Below are positions 6,441-11,362 of a stretch of DNA of 11,362 bases, piece after piece (the stretch's first letter is position 1; each line of letters begins with the position of its first letter). Below the pieces are notes generated by a model. The model was not told the DNA's origin. It made no database searches and saw only the letters and a program-made list of their open reading frames with translations. The stretch is from a candidate division Zixibacteria bacterium RBG_16_43_9 (GTDB lineage Bacteria; Zixibacteria; MSB-5A5; RBG-16-43-9): the NCBI GenBank assembly GCA_001775355.1, contig MEWM01000132.1:1-11362 (forward strand), written 5' to 3'. Position numbers and translations under genes: made by a program.

Positions 6441-8459
6441 TTATTGCTGTGATGGCTGAGGAGGGGTAACCTCCACCTCGTACAGGAACCAATCTAACTG
6501 TTGTGCCGGGTTAATGAGCGCCGGGTCGAACTCTGTCCTCATAGCCGCATCTTTGGCCGCGTCATCAATCTCCTGATTATTCAAGGAATTCACTATAGCC
6601 ACGTCTGTGACCTTGCCGGTGAAACTTATCTTTATCTTTAAGACCACTTTCCCTTTGATTCCGGTCTCAAGCTGGGATTGCGGATAGTAGAAGGTCCCTT
6701 TCACTTTCGGTGCAGGAGCTTTTGGCATCCCGGAGGGTGCGGGTGCGGTTTTAGTAGAATCCACAGTGGTATCAGAAGGTGCTGGTTGAGTAGGCTGTTG
6801 TTGCGGAGGAGGCACAGGAACCTTTGCTACTTTAATCCCCAATCTCTTCCTGGCAAAATCCGCATATTCGGTTTGCGGATATTTGTCGATTATCGCCTGG
6901 TAAGCTAAAGCCACACTGCTGTCTCCCGGGTTTTGATATTGCTCCAAACTCCAGGCCAGGGCACACTCGGCTTTACAGGCATACCTGGATTGAGGGTAAT
7001 CGCTGACTATTTTCTGGAGGATCACCTTAGCCGAATCGACCATTCTTTCCTGGAAAAGCAGGCTTTCTGCCACCGCATACTCCTTTTCAGCCAAGTTTAC
7101 CCGCAGAGATTCCTCTGGCAGGGAAAGATACGATAGTGCCTTTTTAGAGTAATCGCTATTGGGATACTGGTCTATGATCTTATGATAATACTCCTTGGCC
7201 TTGGCGCTATCCTGATAGATATTTTCGTAAATCCAGGCTATGGCATAGACAGATTTAGGAGCATACTCGCTCTCCGGATATTTATCCACTACGATCTGGT
7301 ATTCAGCTAAAGCCGATTCAGGCAGATTCATCTGGGTAAGATAAAACTCTCCCAAATGGAAAAGAGGTGCTACCACTTTTAATGATTCCTCTTTGGTCAC
7401 CTGTTCCTGATAGGTGGATAATTTGGAGATATCCGCACTTTTCTCCAGGGCGGATTTGGCAAAGGGAGAAGCTGGCCAGTCTGTTTTTGCCTTATCGAAA
7501 AGCTCCTGAGCTTTTTTCAGGTCGCGCTTCCCCTCCAGATTGATCATGCCAGCCCGATAATAGGCTTCAGCTGATTGTTCGGTCTTGGGAAAGGCCAGGG
7601 CCACCTCCTCGTACTTTTTTAAGGCCAGATCCAGACTGTCGGAAAGCTTATATCCTTCGGCTATCTTCAGCTCTATGTTGGGAAGATATCTGGCATACTT
7701 TTTCTCCCTGGACAAATCTGAGAAGATACTCAATCCCTCCTTAAAATCTTTTAAGTTATAGGCCGACTCCCCGGTCCAGTAAATAGACTGATAAAGCAGC
7801 TCTCCCTGTTTCCCGTACTTTCTGACTTTGGAAAAACTCTCCTTGGCCTGGGCAAAATCTTTTAACTGGAAATACGCCTCACCGATCCTGAGCTGAGCTC
7901 TGGGATTGAGTTCATCTTTGGGGTATTGTTCCAGCATCCGCTTATAGAAAGTCACTGCCTGCTCATATTCACCCTCCTCGAATTTGATCTCCCCTAATTC
8001 GAAACAGACCTCGGATTTTCTTTTCTTCATCTTTGGATTATCCAAAAGGGAGATTAAGGCTTCGGTCGCCTCTACTTTGTTACCCTGTTTATAGCGGCTT
8101 AACCCCAGGTAATAATAGGATTCCTCAACCAGGTTGCTTTTAGGGAAACTGGTGACCAGCTCCTGAAATTTCCTTTCCGCCTTGGGATAATCGCCAAGAT
8201 TGAAATAGGATTTCCCGATCAAAAACAGGGCATCATCCACCCATTTGGATTTAGGATTAAAGGTCAGGACCTTGGAGGCTTTCTTGATGGCATCCTGGTA
8301 GTCATTGACTTCTGTTCCCGTGGCTACCTCTCTTTTTGCCTTCTGCTGGGACTTCTCCGCCTTTTTGTATTTCTCCTCTGCATGATAAAAGGTGTTATAA
8401 TATACACAGGAAAAACTAAAAAGCAAAAGGAGTGTGCAGATAAAAATTACTTTTCTCAT
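6441..8459 (-). CDS. TPR-repeat lipoprotein with a C-terminal TonB domain
   Basis: A 672-residue envelope protein. The start chosen is the ATG at 8457-8459, not the in-frame codon 45 nt upstream (8502-8504): it gives a clean lipoprotein signal 'MRKVIFICTLLLLFSFSC' (lipid Cys 18, with a non-canonical Ser at -3), has a GGAGGAG site about 9 nt upstream, and overlaps the previous stop as ATGA. After 'YYNTFYHAEEKYKKAE' come many tetratricopeptide/BamD-CpoB-like repeats to about residue 540, with recurring 'YP.S.YA..A' helix ends. A Pro/Gln-rich linker follows (about 543-590). The last 82 residues match the TonB C-terminal fold: 'YPQSQLETGIKGKVVLKIKISFTGKV', then 'AAKDAAMRTEFDPA'. TonB is normally inner-membrane anchored, so a lipid anchor plus TPR scaffold is unusual. 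A role in envelope assembly or peptidoglycan/outer-membrane protein contact is inferred only. Confidence 0.85.
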   Translation of the reverse strand: MRKVIFICTLLLLFSFSCVYYNTFYHAEEKYKKAEKSQQKAKREVATGTEVNDYQDAIKKASKVLTFNPKSKWVDDALFLIGKSYFNLGDYPKAERKFQELVTSFPKSNLVEESYYYLGLSRYKQGNKVEATEALISLLDNPKMKKRKSEVCFELGEIKFEEGEYEQAVTFYKRMLEQYPKDELNPRAQLRIGEAYFQLKDFAQAKESFSKVRKYGKQGELLYQSIYWTGESAYNLKDFKEGLSIFSDLSREKKYARYLPNIELKIAEGYKLSDSLDLALKKYEEVALAFPKTEQSAEAYYRAGMINLEGKRDLKKAQELFDKAKTDWPASPFAKSALEKSADISKLSTYQEQVTKEESLKVVAPLFHLGEFYLTQMNLPESALAEYQIVVDKYPESEYAPKSVYAIAWIYENIYQDSAKAKEYYHKIIDQYPNSDYSKKALSYLSLPEESLRVNLAEKEYAVAESLLFQERMVDSAKVILQKIVSDYPQSRYACKAECALAWSLEQYQNPGDSSVALAYQAIIDKYPQTEYADFARKRLGIKVAKVPVPPPQQQPTQPAPSDTTVDSTKTAPAPSGMPKAPAPKVKGTFYYPQSQLETGIKGKVVLKIKISFTGKVTDVAIVNSLNNQEIDDAAKDAAMRTEFDPALINPAQQLDWFLYEVEVTPPQPSQQ

Positions 8460-9355
8460 TCGGAAAACTCCTCCGGCTGGGCCCAGCCAGAAGATAAACC
8501 GCACTGACCAAAATAGCCTAAGGCTAAATCGTACTCCTGCCTTTTTATTCTCCGGTCCAGCGGGGGGAAGTTTTTTGCCTTATATGCAGGGAAATATTGT
8601 CCCATCAGACTGACCCAGACTTTATCTGAGACTTCATTGGCTAAAAATTCGAAGGTCTTCAAACTGCCGGCAACATTTTCAGGGAGGACCAGATGGCGGA
8701 CAATGACTCCTGAGATAGCCAGTCCGGAGGAATCCAGTTTCAGATTGCCTGCCTGTCTGAACATCTCCCGGATGTTTCTCTGATTGATCTTGACGTACCT
8801 TTCCGCTTTTGAAAAGGCAACAGCTTTATCATCTTCCGAGTAACGCATATCTGGAAGGTAGATATCTATGACCCCATCTAAAAGGGATAATGCGATTTCG
8901 GATTCATATCCTGAAGTATTATAAACAATTGGCAGGGAGAAACCCTTGTCCCAGGCAAAGGAAAGCGCTTCTAAAATCTGAGGAATGAAATGGGTGGGGG
9001 TTACCAGATTCAGGTTATGTGCTCCTTTTCTCTGTAAATCGAGGAACTTCTCAGACAGCTCTAAAGTTGAGATCTTATTGCCTTTGCCCATCTGGCTAAG
9101 GGGATAGTTTTGACAATATACACAGCGCAGACTGCAATTAGTGAAAAAGACCGTTCCCGAACCTTTTTCCCCGGAAATAGGCGGCTCCTCCCCAAAATGG
9201 AGATTACAGCTTGAAATCATAACCTCTTTGCCACTTCTGCACTTACCTTTTTCACCTTTGAGTCGGTTGACCTCGCATTCAAACCCACAAAGACGACAAG
9301 AAGCTAAGACCCTATACCCTTCCTCAACTCTTTTGTCTATATCTGAAACTCTCAT
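8456..9355 (-). CDS. pflX: Radical SAM protein, PflX/COG1313 family (pyruvate formate-lyase-activating-enzyme-like)
   Basis: A cytosolic iron-sulfur enzyme of unknown substrate in the PflX family. Using the ATG at 9353-9355 it has 299 residues; a TTG codon directly before it (9356-9358) would add one residue. The following positions count from that TTG. An N-terminal cysteine cluster C21, C24, C28, C40 resembles the family's metal-binding knob. 'HFGEEPPISG' (54-63) and 'GSGTVFFTNCSLRCVYCQNYPLSQ' follow, with the radical SAM C75-x3-C79-x2-C82 cluster. Later family blocks are 'GAHNLNLVTPTHFIPQI', 'PIVYNTSGYE', 'DIYLPDMRY' and 'RHLVLPENV'. No clear Shine-Dalgarno sequence precedes the start. The stop codon overlaps the TPR/TonB gene start (ATGA), which implies coupled translation, though no functional link between the two is known. 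The activating-enzyme name is by homology; no glycyl-radical partner is in the window. Confidence 0.85.
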   Translation of the reverse strand: MRVSDIDKRVEEGYRVLASCRLCGFECEVNRLKGEKGKCRSGKEVMISSCNLHFGEEPPISGEKGSGTVFFTNCSLRCVYCQNYPLSQMGKGNKISTLELSEKFLDLQRKGAHNLNLVTPTHFIPQILEALSFAWDKGFSLPIVYNTSGYESEIALSLLDGVIDIYLPDMRYSEDDKAVAFSKAERYVKINQRNIREMFRQAGNLKLDSSGLAISGVIVRHLVLPENVAGSLKTFEFLANEVSDKVWVSLMGQYFPAYKAKNFPPLDRRIKRQEYDLALGYFGQCGLSSGWAQPEEFSE

Positions 9356-9393
9356 CAAACTAAATACGATAAAGAATCCGTGGAGTGTAAAGT

Positions 9394-9415
9394 CTAAAGA
9401 CCCTGGCGGCTTTAG
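9394..9415. repeat. Short inverted repeat upstream of pflX
   Basis: CTAAAG (9394-9399) and CTTTAG (9410-9415) enclose a GC-rich 10-nt loop. It may be a remnant of a hairpin repeat or an RNA structure in the pflX leader. Confidence 0.4.
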
Positions 9416-9426
9416 TTTTACCTTTT

Positions 9427-9601
9427 CCCTCCCTTAATGGGAGGGATATAAGGGAGGGTGAAACCATTTTGTTTTCCCTCTCCCTAACCGTTCGGCTGTC
9501 TTCGACCCTGAGCTCAGACCGAAGGGAGCTCACGCCGAAGCCCTCTCCCACAAGCCGATAAAAGTCCTACGGAGGCTTCGCTCCTCGTAGAGGGGAGAGG
9601 G
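9427..9601. repeat. CCCTCCC/GGGAGAGGG palindromic element, copy interrupted by two insertions
   Basis: The left arm is hairpin 9427-9445 (CCCTCCC / GGGAGGG) with the AGGGAGGGTGA tail, as at 664-702. The right arm begins CCCTAACC (9482-9489), is then split by about 51 bp (9490-9540) with TTCGGC/GCCGAA ends, resumes at CCCTCTCCC (9541-9549), and has a loop swollen by about 40 bp (9553-9592) that contains the hairpin CTACGGAGG / CCTCGTAG, before GGGAGAGGG (9593-9601). This explains most of the 356-bp gene-free stretch 9359-9714, in which no gene is seen. Confidence 0.7.
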
Positions 9602-9609
9602 AACTATCA

Positions 9610-9667
9610 GTAGCGTCCTCACTCCTGTGAGGACGATTGGTCGTGGCTATAGGAGTGGTAACGCTAC
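9610..9667. repeat. Head-out GTAGCG repeat pair
   Basis: The plus unit has GTAG (9610-9613) and the perfect 9-bp stem CGTCCTCAC / GTGAGGACG (9614-9635, loop TCCT). The minus unit ends in CTAC (9664-9667) and reads GTAGCGTTACCACTCCT, a diverged partner of the plus unit. The plus unit shares 19 identical nt with the element at 4550. Confidence 0.65.
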
Positions 9668-9700
9668 TCTCTCATCTCGAGTTAAAACGGGTTTCATCTG

Positions 9701-9718
9701 ATAAACCTAAAGGTTTAT
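9701..9718 (-). repeat. Hairpin overlapping the Sir2 stop codon
   Basis: ATAAACC / GGTTTAT with a TAAA loop (TTTA on the minus strand), covering the TAA at 9715-9717. No T-run follows on the minus strand, so it is not a standard intrinsic terminator, but it could block 3' exonucleases. Confidence 0.5.
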
Positions 9719-10455
9719 AATCCAGATTCTCCCCTCATTGCTACGGCGATCTCAGGCAAAATCTCCCCGGCCTTGCCCAGGAAAACCTCATCTGCTAAAT
9801 TGGATAATTCAGTCCTCTCGATATTTATTTCGACCAGATAAGCTCCTCTCTGTTTTGCCACAACCGGCAGGTGAGCGGCTGGATAGACCACTGCGGAAGT
9901 ACCTATGGAGAAAAAAATGTCACATAAAGAGGAAACCTTAAAAGCTTCATTTATGGCCTGAGCCGGAAGCATCTCCCCAAACCAGACCACATCCGGACGA
10001 AGCATCCCGCCGCAAGTGCATTTAGGAGGAATCTCTTTAGAAGAAAACTCTAACTCCTCGAATTCCCGCCCACATTTTATACACTTGTTCCTCTTTATAT
10101 TTCCATGCAGTTCGATAACCTTTTTTGAGCCCGCTTTCTGGTGCAACCCATCCACATTCTGGGTTATAAGGTGGAAATCTTCAAAAAAATCTTCCATTTT
10201 CACCAGGCTATGATGAGCAGGATTTGGCTTGACCTCAGAGATAAGCTTTCTCCTGTATTCATACCATTCCCAGACCAACTGGGGATTGGAGATAAAGGCA
10301 TCAAATGTGGCTAATTCCTCCGGTTTGAACTTTTTCCACAGCCCATCCTCCCCTCGAAAGGTAGGAACACCACTTTCCGCAGAAATCCCCGCCCCGGTTA
10401 AGACCACTACGCGTTTATCCGGTCTAAGCAGAAATTTTAAAGCCTGTGAAAGCAT
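9715..10455 (-). CDS. cobB: Sir2-family NAD-dependent protein deacylase (CobB/SIRT5-like)
   Basis: Removes acyl groups from protein lysines using NAD+, in the cytosol. The 246 residues show the Rossmann NAD site 'TGAGISAESGVPTFRG' (20-35), 'TQNVDGLH' (98-105), the catalytic His in 'ELHG' (H117), a zinc ribbon with C125, C128, C146 and C148, 'LRPDVVWFGE' (152-161), 'GTSAVVYPAA' (185-194) and 'EINIE' (209-213). 'WYEYRRKL' carries Y65 and R68, the Y-x-x-R pair of class III sirtuins (E. coli CobB, SIRT5) that favours succinyl- and malonyl-lysine; desuccinylase activity is therefore likely, with deacetylation also possible. Start ATG at 10453-10455 has an AAGGA site about 6 nt upstream and a good promoter behind it (10476-10503), so it is probably transcribed on its own. 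Confidence 0.93.
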   Translation of the reverse strand: MLSQALKFLLRPDKRVVVLTGAGISAESGVPTFRGEDGLWKKFKPEELATFDAFISNPQLVWEWYEYRRKLISEVKPNPAHHSLVKMEDFFEDFHLITQNVDGLHQKAGSKKVIELHGNIKRNKCIKCGREFEELEFSSKEIPPKCTCGGMLRPDVVWFGEMLPAQAINEAFKVSSLCDIFFSIGTSAVVYPAAHLPVVAKQRGAYLVEINIERTELSNLADEVFLGKAGEILPEIAVAMRGESGL

Positions 10456-10475
10456 ATTTTGTCCTTCGACAAAGT

Positions 10476-10503
10476 ATTATAAATCATTAAATACGAATAT
10501 CAA
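10476..10503 (-). promoter_or_regulatory. Sigma70-type promoter for the sirtuin gene
   Basis: On the minus strand, -35 TTGATA (10498-10503), a 16-bp spacer, and a consensus -10 TATAAT (10476-10481). Transcription would begin near 10469, giving a very short leader holding only the ribosome binding site. Confidence 0.7.
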
Positions 10504-10527
10504 GAGTTAATTTTAGTGGGGATATAA

Positions 10528-10547
10528 GGGTTCGATTCATCGAACCC
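10528..10547. repeat. 20-bp palindrome
   Basis: GGGTTCGAT and ATCGAACCC arms with a 2-nt centre. The stem core TCGA resembles the 632 and 762 hairpins, but there is no GTAG head. Confidence 0.6.
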
Positions 10548-10554
10548 GAATTGT

Positions 10555-10587
10555 CTCCCTCTTCTTGCGGGAGAGGGTAGGGTGAGG
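10555..10587 (-). repeat. Inverted single arm of the GGGAGAGGG element
   Basis: Read on the minus strand it is CCTCACCCTA, CCCTCTCCC, a short loop, then GAGGGAGA, matching the right arm of the copy at 712-751 with slight degeneration. Confidence 0.65.
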
Positions 10588-10597
10588 TTAAAAAAAC

Positions 10598-10624
10598 GTA
10601 GAGACGCATCGCCTGCGTCTCTAT
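10598..10624 (+). repeat. GTAG-headed hairpin, AGACGCA family
   Basis: A GTAG at 10598-10601 overlaps the perfect 10-bp stem TAGAGACGCA / TGCGTCTCTA (10599-10623) with loop TCGCC. Confidence 0.65.
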
Positions 10625-10634
10625 GAAAAATCGT

Positions 10635-10677
10635 TGGTCAGCAGACCAGCAATGAGCGAGAACCATTGCCTCATTGC
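10635..10677. repeat. Two adjacent small inverted repeats
   Basis: TGGTC / GACCA with a 4-nt loop (10635-10648), directly followed by GCAATGAG / CTCATTGC (10649-10677) with a 13-nt loop. No gene is seen in 10504-10757; the gap is filled with such hairpins. Confidence 0.5.
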
Positions 10678-10704
10678 GGACGATGACTCATGGTATATTC
10701 ATTA

Positions 10705-10744
10705 TAGGGGCATCCCGCCAGAGGCGGGACAACGTGCCCCTACA
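10705..10744 (-). repeat. GTAGGGGCA double-stem element downstream of the ferritin-like gene
   Basis: Outer arms TAGGGGCA (10705-10712) and TGCCCCTA (10735-10742) enclose an inner hairpin CCCGCC-AGA-GGCGGG (10714-10728). On the minus strand it begins GTAGGGGCA. It starts 14 nt behind the ferritin-like stop codon, where it may terminate transcription or protect the mRNA end. Confidence 0.7.
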
Positions 10745-10757
10745 AAAAAAATTGATA

Positions 10758-11171
10758 CTACTTCTTCAACAGAGTCTGAAACTCGTTCAGGTGTCCTTCT
10801 TCATCAGAGAGGATATCCTCAAACAGCTTGCGAGTTACGACATCTTTCTCCTCATCCGCCAAGTTGATGATCTCCTTATAAAGCCTTATAGCATCCTTCT
10901 CAGCCTCGATATCGAGCTCAATCATATTGATCAGGGTTTTGCCGATCTTAATCGGGGTGGGCTGGGTGGTAGGCACTCCTCCTAAGAAATCGAGTCTTTC
11001 GGCTATAGCCTCAGCGTGCTTCATCTCCGTGATGGCTGTTTTCTTGACAATCTCAGTCACTGCCGGGCTTTCCATCCCCTCACCCATCACGTGCTGCCAC
11101 ATATACTGAATGGATACCGCGATCTCCCTGGCAATTGCGTCATTCAGCTTGTCGTTCAGTTCCTTGCTCAT
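10758..11171 (-). CDS. Bacterioferritin-like four-helix di-iron protein, short form
   Basis: A 137-residue ferritin-like protein expected to bind a di-iron centre in a helical bundle and act in iron storage or oxidation in the cytosol. Likely ligands, spaced as in bacterioferritin: E16 ('AREIAVSIQY'), E49 and H52 ('TEMKHAEAIAERLDFLGGVP'), E91 ('DIEAEKDAI') and E124/H127 ('SDEEGHLNEF'). M50 sits where bacterioferritin has its haem-ligand Met52. Bacterioferritin is about 158 residues; this protein ends after helix D, so the fifth helix that lines the cage four-fold channel is missing, and whether it forms a 24-mer cage is doubtful. Start ATG at 11169-11171 with GGAGG about 7 nt upstream. The gene has its own promoter and appears monocistronic, with a 302-bp gap to the sirtuin gene. 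It could also be placed in the general rubrerythrin/ferritin-like group. Confidence 0.88.
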   Translation of the reverse strand: MSKELNDKLNDAIAREIAVSIQYMWQHVMGEGMESPAVTEIVKKTAITEMKHAEAIAERLDFLGGVPTTQPTPIKIGKTLINMIELDIEAEKDAIRLYKEIINLADEEKDVVTRKLFEDILSDEEGHLNEFQTLLKK

Positions 11172-11213
11172 CTATCCCTCCGTTTCTTGATTACGGGTTA
11201 ATTTATTTATGAT

Positions 11214-11241
11214 ATTTTAACAAAATTCCTTAAAAAAGCAA
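11214..11241 (-). promoter_or_regulatory. Probable promoter of the ferritin-like gene
   Basis: Minus-strand -35 TTGCTT (11236-11241), 16-bp spacer, -10 TAAAAT (11214-11219). An imperfect inverted repeat (11223-11231 with 11240-11249, AAATTCCTT / AAGGAAATTT) covers the spacer and -35 and could be an operator. Confidence 0.45.
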
Positions 11242-11269
11242 GGAAATTTTTAAAGGGGGGGAAATTTTT
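11242..11269. repeat. Direct repeat upstream of the ferritin-like promoter
   Basis: GGAAATTTTT occurs at 11242-11251 and 11260-11269, 18 bp apart, separated by a run of G. It could be a binding site for a regulator, or simple low-complexity sequence. Confidence 0.3.
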
Positions 11270-11315
11270 TGTAGCTGGTTTATCTTGTCATTCTGGGAAT
11301 AATGTTCAGAAAGTA

Positions 11316-11361
11316 TTGATTAAACCATGGTTAACTTGTTTAATAATTTTATCTTATGGAG
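11316..11361 (+). promoter_or_regulatory. Possible divergent plus-strand promoter at the right edge
   Basis: TTGATT (11316-11321), a 17-bp spacer and TTTAAT (11339-11344), with the perfect palindrome AACCATGGTT (11323-11332) in the spacer and TTAAAC/GTTTAA arms (11320-11325, 11338-11343). GGAGA at 11358-11362 could be the ribosome binding site of a gene starting just outside the window. Confidence 0.3.
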
Positions 11362-11362
11362 A

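Noticed and set aside
9356..9358. TTG as the pflX start
   Set aside because: An ATG follows directly, and neither has a clear ribosome binding site; the ATG is the simpler choice, differing by one residue.
9362..9390. Promoter for pflX (TTTACA with a weak TCGTAT -10)
   Set aside because: The -10 matches only three of six consensus bases and the region is compositionally biased.
9360..9551. 63-codon minus-strand reading frame
   Set aside because: It lies wholly in palindromic repeat sequence, has low-complexity translation and no recognisable domain.
760..11201. Many plus-strand reading frames of 60-120 codons
   Set aside because: They lie opposite well-supported minus-strand genes or in repeats, and none has a recognisable motif or convincing start site.

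Overview
The window carries ten protein-coding genes, all on the minus strand, so the reading order below runs from the right edge to the left. The lipoprotein and TonB-type envelope genes point to a diderm (Gram-negative) bacterium. The moderate GC content, the propeller gene at the left edge, the 'YYNTFYHA'-type TPR lipoprotein and the many palindromic intergenic repeats resemble genomes of uncultivated FCB-group or candidate-phylum bacteria. That placement is a weak inference. No rRNA, tRNA, CRISPR array or transposase gene was seen.

Layout, right to left: (1) 11172-11362 is a regulatory region with a promoter for a small bacterioferritin-like gene (10758-11171) and a possible divergent plus-strand promoter reading off the window. 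(2) 10504-10757 holds no gene and is packed with hairpin repeats. (3) 9715-10455 encodes a class III-type Sir2 deacylase behind a good sigma70-like promoter. (4) 9359-9714 holds no gene and contains nested palindromic repeats. (5) 8456-9355 encodes a PflX/COG1313 radical SAM protein that overlaps by ATGA with a TPR lipoprotein ending in a TonB C-terminal domain (6441-8459). (6) A pyrimidine cluster follows: pyrK (5598-6398), pyrD (4687-5601, TTG start, 4-nt overlap with pyrK) and pyrF (3721-4536). Then come a bifunctional NAD(P)H-hydrate repair enzyme nnr (2102-3718) only 2 nt behind pyrF, and an M20D amidohydrolase (780-1973). (7) At the left edge is the start of a secreted beta-propeller protein (1-550), truncated by the window.

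PyrK and PyrD together form the NAD-linked class 1B dihydroorotate dehydrogenase, and PyrF performs the last step to UMP. Nnr repairs damaged NAD(P)H and is a housekeeping neighbour. The other genes are not obviously one pathway.

No clear new multi-gene system was found. The strongest unusual signal is between the genes. Most larger gaps contain short hairpins, many headed by GTAG and several in head-out inverted pairs, which is the hallmark of REP/BIME elements mobilised by RAYT (TnpA-REP) transposases. Several stem families share the same head. One family shows compensatory stem changes around a constant loop. Some copies have sequence inserted or deleted in hairpin loops, and one palindrome appears to sit in frame inside the nnr coding sequence.
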